From Sinorhizobium mexicanum (GTDB lineage Bacteria > Pseudomonadota > Alphaproteobacteria > Rhizobiales > Rhizobiaceae): 64,000 bases of DNA. Numbering within the stretch: position 1 is the first letter of the stretch; each line of letters opens with the position of its first letter. Positions 8,994 to 18,182 of the stretch are shown here, piece by piece. Under the pieces are notes generated by a model. That model saw only the letters and a program-made list of their open reading frames with translations. It was not told the DNA's origin and searched no databases. Location: the NCBI RefSeq assembly GCF_013488225.1, contig NZ_CP041238.1, positions 3,631,501 to 3,695,500 on the forward strand, in the 5' to 3' direction. A program made the position numbers and the translations under genes.

Positions 8994-9461
8994 TCACTCG
9001 ACCCGAGTCGGAAGCTTGTGGCCCGCCGCCAGGAACTTTACAGCCAGCGCTTCCGGCAACCGGCGTGGCCGGCCCTGCCCGTTGATGACCGCGATGATGA
9101 CCTTGGCAGCGATCAGCAGCACCCCGTCGCGACGAATCTCCTGCTGCAGCACCATTTTGGCGCCACCCGCCTTCTCGGTCGTCGTCTCGATCGTCAGGAT
9201 GTCGTCCATGCGCGCCGACAATTTGAAGTCGATCTCCATACGGTGAACGACGAAGACCAGGCCTTCCGTATCGCCTTCGATCGCAAGCGACGCCTGTTCG
9301 ACGCCGAGCAGCCGCAGGTAGTCGGTTCTGGCGCGCTCCATGAAATGCAGGTAACGCGCATGATAGACGACGCCCGAAAAATCGGTGTCTTCATAATAGA
9401 CTCGCTGCACGAGTCGGTGGCCGTTTTCGGTCAGTTCGCCCGCGAGCGAAATTAGTGACAT
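8994..9461 (-). CDS. ybgC: Tol-Pal-associated acyl-CoA thioesterase YbgC
   Basis: Hot-dog-fold thioesterase, 155 aa, usually the first gene of the tol-pal cluster and linked to phospholipid metabolism. The active-site signature YYEDTDFSGVVYHARYLHF is at residues 22-40; Asp27 of DTD is the expected catalytic residue. MERARTDYLRLLG follows, as in the family. The start MSLISLAGELTENG (ATG 9459-9461) is chosen over a 21-codon extension to 9524 because a GGAG precedes it and the extension is not conserved-looking. It is separated from tolQ by ligD and convergent with ligD (29 bp between stops). Confidence 0.9.
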   Translation of the reverse strand: MSLISLAGELTENGHRLVQRVYYEDTDFSGVVYHARYLHFMERARTDYLRLLGVEQASLAIEGDTEGLVFVVHRMEIDFKLSARMDDILTIETTTEKAGGAKMVLQQEIRRDGVLLIAAKVIIAVINGQGRPRRLPEALAVKFLAAGHKLPTRVE

Positions 9462-9531
9462 CGTCTCATTCTCCGGGGGGATTCTGCTTTTCCTGTGCAG
9501 GAACAAAAAGCCATTTGCAAGCATTGCAGCT

Positions 9532-9549
9532 TTGTCACAATCCTATCCT
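9532..9549 (+). promoter_or_regulatory. Candidate PHO box upstream of sqdB
   Basis: TTGTCAC-AATC-CTATCCT matches 10 of 14 positions of the PhoB consensus CTGTCAT-N4-CTGTCAT with the right 4-bp spacing. It ends 42 bp before the sqdB ATG. Sulfolipids replace phospholipids under phosphate starvation, which makes PhoB control plausible. Confidence 0.4.
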
Positions 9550-9591
9550 ATCACCTCACCATGTCCTTCTTCGCGATCAGGAGAACCGTGC

Positions 9592-10812
9592 ATGAAGATT
9601 GCAATCCTCGGCGGTGATGGTTTCGTCGGCTGGCCGACCGCGCTGCATCTGTCCGATGCGGGCCATGACATCCACATCCTCGACAATCTTTCGCGCCGCT
9701 GGATCGATACGGAACTCGGCGTCCAGTCGCTGACTCCGATGGACTCCATCCAGGAGCGCACCCGCATCTGGCATGCCGAGACGGGCCGGCGCATCCATTT
9801 CAACCTGATCGACCTCGCCCGCGACTACGAGCTTCTCAAGAATTGGCTCGCCGAGCATCGGCCGGATGCAATCGTCCATTTCGCCGAGCAGCGCGCCGCT
9901 CCTTATTCAATGAAGAGCGACCGGCACAAGAACTACACCGTCAATAACAACGTCAACGCCACGCACAATCTCCTCAATGCGCTGGTGGAACTCAGCCTCG
10001 ACGCCCACCTCGTGCATCTCGGCACAATGGGCGTCTATGGTTATTCGACCGTCGGCGCGGCGATCCCCGAGGGCTATCTGCCGGTCGGGATCGAGACGAC
10101 GGAGGGCGAGACCGTAAGCCAGGAGATCCTTTATCCGTCCAATCCCGGCTCGATCTACCACATGACCAAGTGTCTCGATCAGCTTCTCTTCCAGTTCTAC
10201 GCCAAGAACGACGGTCTCAGGATCACCGACCTGCACCAGGGCATCGTCTGGGGCACGCATACCGAACAGACGCGCCGGCATCAGCAACTGATCAACCGCT
10301 TCGACTATGACGGCGATTACGGCACGGTGCTCAACCGCTTCCTGATCCAGGCAGCGATCGGCTACCCGCTGACGGTACACGGCACCGGCGGCCAGACCCG
10401 CGCCTTCATCCATATCCAGGATTCGGTCCGATGCATCGAGCTCGCGCTCGACAATCCGCCCGCGCGCGGCAGCCGTGTCGAGATTTTCAACCAGATGACC
10501 GAGACGCATCGCGTCCGTGATCTTGCCGAGATGATCGCCGCGATGACCGGATCCAGGATCGCCTGGCTTCCAAATCCGCGAAAAGAGGCGGCAGAGAACG
10601 ACCTTGTGGTCCACAACGAGAAATTCCTGGCGCTTGGCCTCGATCCGATCCGTCTTCAGGACGGACTGCTCTCGGAAATCGTCGATGTGGCAAAGAAATT
10701 CGCCTACCGTGTCGATCGTTCGCGTGTCCCGGCAGTTTCCGCTTGGACGAAGGACATTGCACCGTTGATCAATCACGATCCGGAAGGCAAGCGGCTGAAA
10801 TCCGTTTCATGA
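9592..10812 (+). CDS. sqdB: UDP-sulfoquinovose synthase SqdB
   Basis: Converts UDP-glucose plus sulfite to UDP-sulfoquinovose, the head-group donor for sulfolipid SQDG. The 406-aa product is an extended short-chain dehydrogenase: nucleotide-binding GGDGFVG (7-13), Thr145 in GTMGVYG, and the catalytic pair Tyr189/Lys193 in SIYHMTK. RRWIDTELG and HGTGGQTRAFIHIQDSV are characteristic of SqdB. The ATG at 9592 follows AGGAGAA and gives the expected N-terminus MKIAILGGDG. Its stop overlaps the sqdD start (ATGA), so it is the first gene of a three-gene operon. Confidence 0.93.
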   Translation: MKIAILGGDGFVGWPTALHLSDAGHDIHILDNLSRRWIDTELGVQSLTPMDSIQERTRIWHAETGRRIHFNLIDLARDYELLKNWLAEHRPDAIVHFAEQRAAPYSMKSDRHKNYTVNNNVNATHNLLNALVELSLDAHLVHLGTMGVYGYSTVGAAIPEGYLPVGIETTEGETVSQEILYPSNPGSIYHMTKCLDQLLFQFYAKNDGLRITDLHQGIVWGTHTEQTRRHQQLINRFDYDGDYGTVLNRFLIQAAIGYPLTVHGTGGQTRAFIHIQDSVRCIELALDNPPARGSRVEIFNQMTETHRVRDLAEMIAAMTGSRIAWLPNPRKEAAENDLVVHNEKFLALGLDPIRLQDGLLSEIVDVAKKFAYRVDRSRVPAVSAWTKDIAPLINHDPEGKRLKSVS

Positions 10813-11687
10813 CCCCTGTGACGCCCCAGCCGGGAGGGCTCAGCCCCTCCTCGCCCCCTGCCGCCCGCCACGCCTTCGTGACGCTCGTCACCAATGCCGA
10901 CTATGCGCTCGGCGCACGCGCACTGTTGCGGTCAATCCGGCTGACCCGAACGCCGGCGGATATCGTCGTGCTCTACACCGGTGGGGTGGATGCCGCCTCG
11001 CTCGAGCCGCTCACGGAATTCGATTGCCGCCTCCTCGAAACGGAGCTCCTGCCGCTCTCCGACGAGTTCAACGCCCGCCATGCCCGCCGCAACGTCCACG
11101 AGACGGCCCCCTTCACCAAGGGTCGGAAACCCCAATTCCACTCGCCGCTCGACAATTTCTGCAAGCTCCGGCTCTGGCAGCTCGTCGAATACGAGCGCTG
11201 CATCTTCATCGACGCCGACGCGATCGTCCTGCGCAACATCGACAAGCTCTTCCGCTACCCGGAATTTTCCGCGGCGCCGAACGTCTATGAGAACCTTGGC
11301 GATTTTCATCGGCTGAACTCCGGCGTCTTCGTCGCTGAACCGTCGATCGAGACGTTCGACAGGATGCTTGCGGTGCTGGACTCGCCCGGGGCTTTTTGGC
11401 CGCGCACCGACCAGACTTTCCTGCAAGGCTTCTTTCCCGACTGGCACGGCCTGCCGGTGACGATGAACATGTTGCAATATGTCTGGTTCAATCTGCCGGC
11501 GCTCTGGGATTGGCGCTCCATCGGCGTGCTGCATTACCAGTATGAGAAACCGTGGGAGGCTGATCATCCGCGCACTGAGGTTCTTCGCCCGCTGATCGAG
11601 CTCTGGCATGCCTACCTGACCGGAGAGAATATTCCGGATCTGGCTACGCTCGACAATCCGGCGCCAGCTGGCAGCGTGCCCGGATGA
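10809..11687 (+). CDS. sqdD: Glycosyltransferase SqdD (GT8/glycogenin-like), sulfolipid synthesis
   Basis: Predicted 292-aa glycosyltransferase that would use UDP-sulfoquinovose to make sulfoquinovosyl diacylglycerol, the role assigned to SqdD in sqdBDC operons. The GT8 fold shows in HAFVTLVTNADYALGARALL (21-40), the metal-binding DAD at 135-137 (CIFIDADAIVLRNID) and NSGVFVAEPSIETFDRM. It contains a W-rich segment near 210-240 and HYQYEKPWE near the C-terminus. The start overlaps the sqdB stop and the stop overlaps the sqdC start, indicating translational coupling. Function is inferred mainly from context. Confidence 0.85.
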   Translation: MTPVTPQPGGLSPSSPPAARHAFVTLVTNADYALGARALLRSIRLTRTPADIVVLYTGGVDAASLEPLTEFDCRLLETELLPLSDEFNARHARRNVHETAPFTKGRKPQFHSPLDNFCKLRLWQLVEYERCIFIDADAIVLRNIDKLFRYPEFSAAPNVYENLGDFHRLNSGVFVAEPSIETFDRMLAVLDSPGAFWPRTDQTFLQGFFPDWHGLPVTMNMLQYVWFNLPALWDWRSIGVLHYQYEKPWEADHPRTEVLRPLIELWHAYLTGENIPDLATLDNPAPAGSVPG

Positions 11688-12586
11688 CGCGCGTTCTTGT
11701 TTCCGGCGGCAGCGGCTTTGTGGGCCGCTTCATCGTCGAGCACCTCGTCGCCCGCGGCTACAAGGTTGCTGTCGGCGGGCGCACTCCCCCGCCCACAGGG
11801 TTCTTCTCACAGCCGATCCCCCATGTTCCGCTCCGCCTGGACCCGGACGCAGACCAGATCGCCGCTTTCGACGACATCTACTATTTCGTCCATGCCGCCT
11901 TCGAACACGTCGAGGGTAAGTATCGTGGCGGCGAAGGCGCAGACCCGGAGGGCTTCCGCCGCGCCAATCTCGACGGCTCGGTCCGCCTCTTCGACGAGGC
12001 CCGCGCTGCCGGGGTTCGCCGCTGCGTGTTTCTGTCGAGCCGCGCCGTCTATGGTGAAACGCCGGCCCCTGTTGTCGCCGAGACGTCGCCCGCGATGCCC
12101 GACACGCTCTACGGAACGGTGAAGCTGGCCGGCGAAGACGCCTTGAAAGCAATGACCGGCCACGGCTTCGCCACCACCAGCCTGCGTGTGACGGGCGTCT
12201 ACGGGCCGGCGGGTACCGGGCGGAAGCACAAATGGAGCGGTCTCTTTGCCGACCATCTCGCAGGCAGAGCGATTCCGCCACGCAGCGGCACCGAGGTCCA
12301 CGGCGACGATGTGGCCCAGGCCGTGAGACTTGTGTTGGAAGCGGAGACCGCCAAGATCTCCGGCAAGGTGTTCAACGTCTCGGACGTGCTCACCGACAAC
12401 CGTGAAATCCTCGCCATTTTCAAGAAGGCAACCGGTTGTCCCCATGCTCTGCCGCCTGCGGCGCAGACGGCTGCTTTCAAGGAAATGTCGACCGATAAGC
12501 TGCGTGCGCTCGGCTGGGCGCCCGGTGGACCTGAACGACTGGCGGCGACGATCATAGAAATGGTGAGGGATGTCAGATCACAATAG
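11684..12586 (+). CDS. sqdC: NAD-dependent epimerase/reductase SqdC of the sulfolipid operon
   Basis: 300-aa member of the NAD-dependent epimerase/dehydratase family: GGSGFVG at 8-14, Tyr143/Lys147 in LYGTVKLAG, and FLSSRAVYG for the central strand. Homologues encoded with sqdB and sqdD are called SqdC; their exact biochemical step is not well settled. It overlaps sqdD by 4 bp and ends the operon. After it lies a C-rich intergenic repeat (12587-12720). Confidence 0.8.
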   Translation: MTRVLVSGGSGFVGRFIVEHLVARGYKVAVGGRTPPPTGFFSQPIPHVPLRLDPDADQIAAFDDIYYFVHAAFEHVEGKYRGGEGADPEGFRRANLDGSVRLFDEARAAGVRRCVFLSSRAVYGETPAPVVAETSPAMPDTLYGTVKLAGEDALKAMTGHGFATTSLRVTGVYGPAGTGRKHKWSGLFADHLAGRAIPPRSGTEVHGDDVAQAVRLVLEAETAKISGKVFNVSDVLTDNREILAIFKKATGCPHALPPAAQTAAFKEMSTDKLRALGWAPGGPERLAATIIEMVRDVRSQ

Positions 12587-12720
12587 CCCTCACCCTCACC
12601 CTCCCCCGCAAGCGGGAGAGGACACAGGAGCGTGCTGCGACGCCCTTCACGATCCAGTTGATCTGCGCGGGGCGGCACGGCTTCTCCCTTCTCCCGGTCA
12701 AAACGGGGAGAAGGTGGCTG
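12587..12720. repeat. Intergenic CCCTC-rich palindromic repeat, copy A
   Basis: Contains CCTCACCCTCCCCCGC-AAGC-GGGAGAGG and a second stem CTTCTCCC-TTCTCCCGG ... CGGGGAGAAGG. Sequence relatives occur at 44553-44668. It lies between the convergent sqdC and phosphoesterase genes and could serve as a bidirectional terminator. Confidence 0.6.
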
Positions 12721-12755
12721 CAGCCAGAGGCAGGGCCGATTGCGCGAAAAGCACG

Positions 12756-13658
12756 CTACCCCAGATCAACCACGACAATTTCCGGCGGAACGCCAAAGCG
12801 AATTGGCGCGATCGAACAGCCAAGGCCACCGGAGACGATCAGATTGCGATCCTCTTCGACGATATGGCCATAGGCATACCGGTCGCCAAAGCGGGACGGT
12901 ACGACTGGCGCGAGACCCGCGAAACGAACCTGTCCGCCATGGGTATGGCCGGACATTGTCAAGCAGACTCGCGCCGGCACTTCCGGAAAGATGTCGGGCT
13001 CGTGTGCCAGAAGGATGACCGGCGCGTTGTCGCGCACCTGCGCCAGCGTTCCATCAAGATCATCAAGACCCGTCATCGAGCGTCGGCCCCATTTCTTGCC
13101 GGGCAGAAGGGCAAGCTGGTCCTCCAGGCCGGCAAGCCAGAACCCGTGTCCGTCCTTTTCCAGGCGGATCGCACGGTTGCTGTGGACCGGAATGCCGACA
13201 TCCGCCAATGCCCGGTGGCCGAAGGTTTCGCCGCCGCCGTTTCGCTGCGCGGTCCTGTCCTCCCACCAATCGTGGTTGCCCATGATCGCATGGACGCCGA
13301 GTGGAGCCTTGAGCGTCGCGAGCGCCTTCGACCACTCACTGGAGTGGACATAGCGCGTGACCAGGTTCATGCCGGAGGCATAGTCTCCGAGCAGAACCGT
13401 GATGTCGCCGCCGAGATCGTTCGCCTGCGCGCATATGGAGGCAATACGCCTGGAGGACATCCACGGCTCGCAGGCATGAAGATCGGCAAGAGCAACCACA
13501 CGAAGCTTCAGACCTGGCGTCCAGCCGGACGGCGTCAAATGATAGCGCGCAATATTCAGCCGCGCGAGCGGCTCGATGGCAAAAGCATAGCTGCCGAGTG
13601 CCGCGAAACTTGCAAAACCGCCCCCGAGCGTCTGCAGGAATCCTCGGCGCGTGAACAT
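12756..13658 (-). CDS. Tat-exported metallophosphoesterase
   Basis: Calcineurin-like phosphoesterase of 300 aa. The N-terminus MFTRRGFLQTLGGG matches a twin-arginine signal, so export to the periplasm is likely. Metal-ligand motifs are visible in order: ADLHAC (Asp59, His61), LLGDYASG, IMGNHDWW, and SGHTHGGQVRF near 255-265. It resembles YaeI/YkuE-type phosphodiesterases; the substrate is unknown. The start lies 1 bp after the ruvB stop, so it is probably co-transcribed with ruvCAB, though no functional link is evident. Confidence 0.85.
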   Translation of the reverse strand: MFTRRGFLQTLGGGFASFAALGSYAFAIEPLARLNIARYHLTPSGWTPGLKLRVVALADLHACEPWMSSRRIASICAQANDLGGDITVLLGDYASGMNLVTRYVHSSEWSKALATLKAPLGVHAIMGNHDWWEDRTAQRNGGGETFGHRALADVGIPVHSNRAIRLEKDGHGFWLAGLEDQLALLPGKKWGRRSMTGLDDLDGTLAQVRDNAPVILLAHEPDIFPEVPARVCLTMSGHTHGGQVRFAGLAPVVPSRFGDRYAYGHIVEEDRNLIVSGGLGCSIAPIRFGVPPEIVVVDLG

Positions 13659-13659
13659 T

Positions 13660-14700
13660 TCAGTCGTCCTCCAGCGTCAGGCGGAACTGGGTCGTCTCGA
13701 GATCCTTCGGCGGATTGAGACCGAGATGCTTCCATGCGTTCGCCGTGAGCACGCGACCGCGCGGCGTGCGCTGGATGAAGCCCTGCTGGATCAGGTAGGG
13801 TTCGATGATGTCCTCGATCGCGTCGCGGGGCTCGGAAAGCCCGGCCGCAATCGTCTCGATGCCGACCGGTCCGCCGCCGAAATTGTGGGCGATCATCGTC
13901 AGGTAGCGGCGGTCCAACTGGTCGAGCCCCATGCTGTCGACGAGCAGACGCGTCAGCGCCTCGTCGGCGATCTGCCTGGTCACGGCCTCCGCTCGTGCAA
14001 CCTCGGCGAAATCGCGCACCCGGCGCAGAAGGCGGCCGGCGATACGCGGCGTCCCGCGTGCACGGCGGGCGATTTCGCGCGCCCCTTCGTCGGTCATGCC
14101 GAGGCCCATCAGTCGCGCCCCGCGGCGCACGATCAGCTCCAGCTCCTCGACCGTATAGAAATTGAGACGGACCGGAATGCCGAAGCGGTCGCGCAGCGGC
14201 GTCGTCAGCAGGCCGAGGCGGGTGGTCGCCGCGACCAGCGTGAACTTCGACAGGTCGATCTTCACGGAGCGCGCCGCCGGTCCCTCGCCGATGATGAGGT
14301 CGAGCTGGAAATCCTCCATCGCCGGATAGAGGATTTCCTCGACCGCGGGATTCAGGCGGTGGATTTCGTCGATGAACAGCACGTCGCGCTCTTCGAGATT
14401 GGTGAGCAGCGCCGCGAGATCGCCGGCCTTGGCGATAACCGGCCCGGAGGTCGACCGGAAGTTGACGCCGAGTTCCTTGGCCATGATCTGTGCGAGCGTC
14501 GTCTTGCCAAGACCGGGCGGGCCGACAAAGAGCACGTGGTCGAGCGCCTCGCCGCGATTGCGCGCCGCTTCGATGAAGATCTTGAGATTGGCGCGCGCCT
14601 CCGCCTGGCCGGTGAACTCGTCCAGCGACTGCGGACGCAGCGTCGCATCGAGGTCCTCGCCTCGCTTTTCCGGCGCAATCAGGCGTGCGGCTTCACTCAT
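13660..14700 (-). CDS. ruvB: Holliday junction branch migration ATPase RuvB
   Basis: AAA+ motor of 346 aa that drives branch migration with RuvA. Walker A GPPGLGKT at 60-67, Walker [10 protein letters not shown] near 110, sensor-1 [11 protein letters not shown], sensor-2 [16 protein letters not shown], and the C-terminal winged helix ([12 protein letters not shown]). The N-terminal [12 protein letters not shown] is diagnostic. It lies 161 bp downstream of ruvA. Confidence 0.97.
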   Translation of the reverse strand: MSEAARLIAPEKRGEDLDATLRPQSLDEFTGQAEARANLKIFIEAARNRGEALDHVLFVGPPGLGKTTLAQIMAKELGVNFRSTSGPVIAKAGDLAALLTNLEERDVLFIDEIHRLNPAVEEILYPAMEDFQLDLIIGEGPAARSVKIDLSKFTLVAATTRLGLLTTPLRDRFGIPVRLNFYTVEELELIVRRGARLMGLGMTDEGAREIARRARGTPRIAGRLLRRVRDFAEVARAEAVTRQIADEALTRLLVDSMGLDQLDRRYLTMIAHNFGGGPVGIETIAAGLSEPRDAIEDIIEPYLIQQGFIQRTPRGRVLTANAWKHLGLNPPKDLETTQFRLTLEDD

Positions 14701-14861
14701 GTCAAACTTCCATTTCGGGCTGCACCGCGCCCTGCGGTGCGCGGACCAAAGCCGACCACCATCACCGTGTCCACGCGCTCAACCATATTGTCATCGCATT
14801 GTCGGATCCAGCGCGGATCACGTCATTCCATTGCTTTGTGACCGCAGGAGGGTTCGCGCCC

Positions 14862-15479
14862 TCACCGCGCCAGTTCCTTCAGCCCGAGACGAATAAGCCT
14901 GGCGCTGTCGCCGCCCTCGCCGCCGTTCTTCAAGGCCGCGGCAACGGCGTTTGCAGCCTGGTCGCGCGAGTAGCCGAGATTGGTCAGGGCCGAAACGGCG
15001 TCCGCGACCGGAGCCGAGGCAACCCCTTCGCCAAGTTCCTGCTTGAGGCTGATCGCAGCCGATGGCTCGCCGGCAAAGGCAGGCGCCCTGTTCTTGAGCT
15101 CGGTGACGATGCGTACGGCCACCTTGGGTCCGACGCCGGGGGCGCGCGAAACCGATGTCTTGTCCTGCAGCGCGATCGCGCTCGCAAGCTCGCCCGGCGT
15201 CAGCGTCGAAAGCACCGCCAGCGCCACTTTGGACCCCACGCCCTGGACGCTCTGGAGCAATCGGAACCACTCGCGCTCGAGTGCAGTCAGAAAGCCAAAA
15301 AGCTTGAGCTGGTCCTCGCGCACATAGGTCTCGATGAAGAGCACCGCCGCCTCGCCCGCCGATCCGAGCTTGCCGAGGGTGCGCGCCGAACAATGGGCGA
15401 CATATCCCACGCCGTGCACGTCGAGAACGACGTGATCCTCGCCGATCTCGTCAATGGTGCCCTTGAGCTTGCCGATCAT
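14862..15479 (-). CDS. ruvA: Holliday junction DNA helicase subunit RuvA
   Basis: Junction-binding protein of 205 aa. OB domain at 1-65 ([29 protein letters not shown]), two helix-hairpin-helix motifs ([32 protein letters not shown]) and a C-terminal UBA-like domain ([16 protein letters not shown]). An upstream open frame to 15644 exists, but MIGKLKG is the universal RuvA start. It is encoded between ruvC and ruvB on the same strand. Confidence 0.96.
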   Translation of the reverse strand: MIGKLKGTIDEIGEDHVVLDVHGVGYVAHCSARTLGKLGSAGEAAVLFIETYVREDQLKLFGFLTALEREWFRLLQSVQGVGSKVALAVLSTLTPGELASAIALQDKTSVSRAPGVGPKVAVRIVTELKNRAPAFAGEPSAAISLKQELGEGVASAPVADAVSALTNLGYSRDQAANAVAAALKNGGEGGDSARLIRLGLKELAR

Positions 15480-15540
15480 CTGATCTTGTCTTTCTGGATG
15501 GATTTGGACCGTAGCCGTTAAACCGATTCCGACAGGGGGC

Positions 15541-16053
15541 CTAGCCGGCGAGAGCCGCAAGCCGGCTGGTAATCGCCTGCCGGTTGTGCGCATGGCATAT
15601 GGCGATCGCCAGCGCGTCGGCGGCATCGTTGCCCTTGAACTCAACCTTTGGCATCAGCACCTTCAGCATCATGTGGATCTGCTGCTTCTCGCCATGGCCG
15701 ACGCCGATCACCGCCTTCTTCACGGCGTTCGGCGCATATTCAGCCACTCGGAGACCGGCACGCGCCGGGACGAGCATGGCGATGCCACGAGCCTGGCCGA
15801 GCTTCAGCGTCGCGGTCGCGTCCTTGTTGACGAAGGTCTGTTCGACCGCGGCCTCGTGGGGCTGGTAGCTGTGCACGACATCGGCAAGCCCGTCATGCAA
15901 CTGGCACAGGCGTGACGCAAGGTCCATCTCGCCGTCGGATGTCACCGTGCCCGAGGCTACGAAACGCAGCGAATTGCCCAAGGTTTCGATGATGCCCCAG
16001 CCGGTGCGCCGAAGCCCCGGATCAATGCCGATGATGCGAATCGTGTTCTGCAT
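15541..16053 (-). CDS. ruvC: Crossover junction endodeoxyribonuclease RuvC
   Basis: Holliday-junction resolvase, 170 aa. The RNase H-like fold carries acidic residues at Asp11 ([12 protein letters not shown]), Glu in AVEQTF, and the pair in [13 protein letters not shown] near the C-terminus. [18 protein letters not shown] is the DNA-contact region. First gene of ruvC-ruvA-ruvB, with 61 bp to ruvA. Confidence 0.96.
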   Translation of the reverse strand: MQNTIRIIGIDPGLRRTGWGIIETLGNSLRFVASGTVTSDGEMDLASRLCQLHDGLADVVHSYQPHEAAVEQTFVNKDATATLKLGQARGIAMLVPARAGLRVAEYAPNAVKKAVIGVGHGEKQQIHMMLKVLMPKVEFKGNDAADALAIAICHAHNRQAITSRLAALAG

Positions 16054-16221
16054 GCCTCACCCTATGTCGGTCAGCCGGACGCTGCCAGCAAAAAGTGAAC
16101 AAAACAAAAACATTACACAGGAAAGCCGGCGGTTTAACGAAAACGGCTTGAATGCTCTTGGCTTTAAGAAACTTGAACCTACATTGCGATCGATCAATTT
16201 CTCTTAATTGAAGGTCTTGCC

Positions 16222-17223
16222 ATGATCCCCTTCTCCGTTCTCGACCTGTCGCCGATCACCGAGGGCGGCAGCGTCGCCCAGTCGCTTGAAAACTCGCGTC
16301 GGCTGGCAACCGCAGCCGAGGAGAACGGCTACAAGCGCTTCTGGCTCGCCGAACATCACGGAATGAAGGGAATCGCCAGCGCCGCGACGTCGCTGGTCAT
16401 TTCCCACGTGGCGTCGGCGACACGATCGATCCGCGTCGGCTCGGGCGGCATCATGCTGCCCAACCATTCGCCCCTCGTCATCGCCGAACAATTCGGCACG
16501 CTTGCTGCCCTTTATCCAGGCCGCATCGACCTTGGCCTTGGCCGCGCGCCCGGCACCGACATGCGGACGGCACAGGCGCTCCGGCGCAACATGGAGACGA
16601 GCGCCAACAATTTTCCGAACGATGTCGTCGAACTCCAGGCGCTGCTCGGCCCGGGCACCGAAGACCAGAAGATCATCGCCGTGCCCGGAGCCGACTCAAA
16701 TGTGCCGATCTGGCTGCTCGGTTCCAGCCACTTCAGCGCTCACCTCGCCGGCATCCTCGGCCTTCCCTTTGCTTTCGCCTCGCATTTCGCACCCGATATG
16801 CTGCTCACCGCCCTCGAAATCTACCGCGAGCGCTTTACGCCGTCGCCGCAACTCGACAAGCCGCATGTAATGGTCGGCGTCATGGGCGTTGCCGCCGATA
16901 CCGACGAGGAGTCAGACTATCTTTTCACTTCCATGCAGCAGTCCTTCGTTGCACTCCGCCGCAATGCGCGCGGCCGCTTCCCGCCGCCGGTAAAATCCAT
17001 GGATGGCCTCTGGAGCAGTGACGAGAAAATCTTCGTCGACCATGCCATGACCTATGCCGTGGTGGGCGGTCCTGAAACGATCCGCAGCAAGATCCGGACG
17101 TTCATCGAGCAAACCAAAGCCGACGAGTTGATCATATCCATGCCGATCTTCGACATGGAGGCGCGGCTGCATTCGTTGAAGCTGTTTGGCGAGGCGCAGC
17201 GTCAACTCGCTGCGGCCGCTTGA
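16222..17223 (+). CDS. LLM-class flavin-dependent oxidoreductase (MsnO8 type)
   Basis: 333-aa luciferase-like monooxygenase: [15 protein letters not shown], the [12 protein letters not shown] motif near 35-50, [22 protein letters not shown] and [12 protein letters not shown] are all hallmarks of the MsnO8/YhbW branch, which binds FMNH2. It may oxidise a small organic compound; the substrate cannot be told. An AAGG site precedes ATG 16222. It is monocistronic, divergent from ruvC and convergent with yebC across a bidirectional terminator. Confidence 0.9.
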   Translation: MIPFSVLDLSPITEGGSVAQSLENSRRLATAAEENGYKRFWLAEHHGMKGIASAATSLVISHVASATRSIRVGSGGIMLPNHSPLVIAEQFGTLAALYPGRIDLGLGRAPGTDMRTAQALRRNMETSANNFPNDVVELQALLGPGTEDQKIIAVPGADSNVPIWLLGSSHFSAHLAGILGLPFAFASHFAPDMLLTALEIYRERFTPSPQLDKPHVMVGVMGVAADTDEESDYLFTSMQQSFVALRRNARGRFPPPVKSMDGLWSSDEKIFVDHAMTYAVVGGPETIRSKIRTFIEQTKADELIISMPIFDMEARLHSLKLFGEAQRQLAAAA

Positions 17224-17243
17224 AAGGCCGTGGCTGAAACAAG

Positions 17244-17279
17244 AAAGACCCGCGCTCCATTTCGGAACGCGGGTCTTTT
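17244..17279. terminator. Bidirectional Rho-independent terminator
   Basis: AAAGACCCGCG-CTCCATTTCGGAA-CGCGGGTCTTTT: an 11-bp stem with A tract on one side and T tract on the other. It lies between the convergent LLM oxidoreductase and YebC/PmpR genes. Confidence 0.9.
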
Positions 17280-17296
17280 GATCGATCAAAGAAATG

Positions 17297-18043
17297 TCAG
17301 GCCGAAAGCTTGGCGAGAATCTCGTCCGAAACTTCGAAGTTCGAATAGACGTTCTGGACGTCGTCGTCGTCTTCGAGGTTGTCGATCAGCTTCATCAGCG
17401 ACTGTGCCTTTTCCTCGTCCACCGGCACAGTGTTCTGTGCCTTCCAGATCGCCTTGACGGTTTCCGCTTCGCCAAGAACGTCTTCGAGAGCCTTGGAGAC
17501 TTCGCCGATATCCTCAAAGCCGCAGATGATCGTGTGGCCGTCCTCGTCCGTCGTCACATCATCGGCACCGGCCTCGATCGCCGCTTCCATGACCTTGTCG
17601 GCATCGCCGACGGAAAGCTTGTAGGTGATTTCGCCAACGCGATCGAAGGAGAAGGAAACCGAGCCGGTTTCGCCGAGTGCGCCGCCAGCCTTGGTGAAGG
17701 TCGAGCGGACATTGGAGGCGGTGCGGTTGCGATTGTCGGTCAGCGCCTCGACGATGACGGCGACGCCGCCCGGGCCGTAGCCCTCGTAGCGGACTTCCTC
17801 GTAGCTCTCCGCATCGCCACCCGACGCCTTCTTGATCGCCCGCTCGATGTTGTCCTTCGGCATCGACTGCGCCTTTGCATTCTGGATCGCCAGCCTGAGG
17901 CGCGGGTTCATCGCCGGGTCTGCCATGCCCGACTTTGCGGCGACCGTGATTTCGCGCGCGAGCTTGGAAAACATTTTCGAGCGCACCGCATCCTGACGGC
18001 CCTTGCGGTGCATGATGTTCTTGAACTGTGAATGGCCAGCCAT
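17297..18043 (-). CDS. YebC/PmpR family DNA-binding regulatory protein
   Basis: 248-aa member of the TACO1/YebC family: [52 protein letters not shown] and [14 protein letters not shown] are conserved. The family includes transcriptional regulators and, more recently, factors that relieve ribosome stalling; the role here is not determined. The start at 18043 gives the conserved MAGHSQF and is preferred over a 6-codon extension. Confidence 0.93.
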   Translation of the reverse strand: MAGHSQFKNIMHRKGRQDAVRSKMFSKLAREITVAAKSGMADPAMNPRLRLAIQNAKAQSMPKDNIERAIKKASGGDAESYEEVRYEGYGPGGVAVIVEALTDNRNRTASNVRSTFTKAGGALGETGSVSFSFDRVGEITYKLSVGDADKVMEAAIEAGADDVTTDEDGHTIICGFEDIGEVSKALEDVLGEAETVKAIWKAQNTVPVDEEKAQSLMKLIDNLEDDDDVQNVYSNFEVSDEILAKLSA

Positions 18044-18182
18044 GGCGCCCTCTGCATGCATGAATTTATTGGGATGGGGCGCCTTATAGTTTTATTGCCG
18101 CGCCCCGTCCAGCAGGGGGCGTCGTCTTTTCAATGCGCGCAAATGCGGCGCCGTCAAAGCGCAGCTCGCCGCCGTGGGCGGC

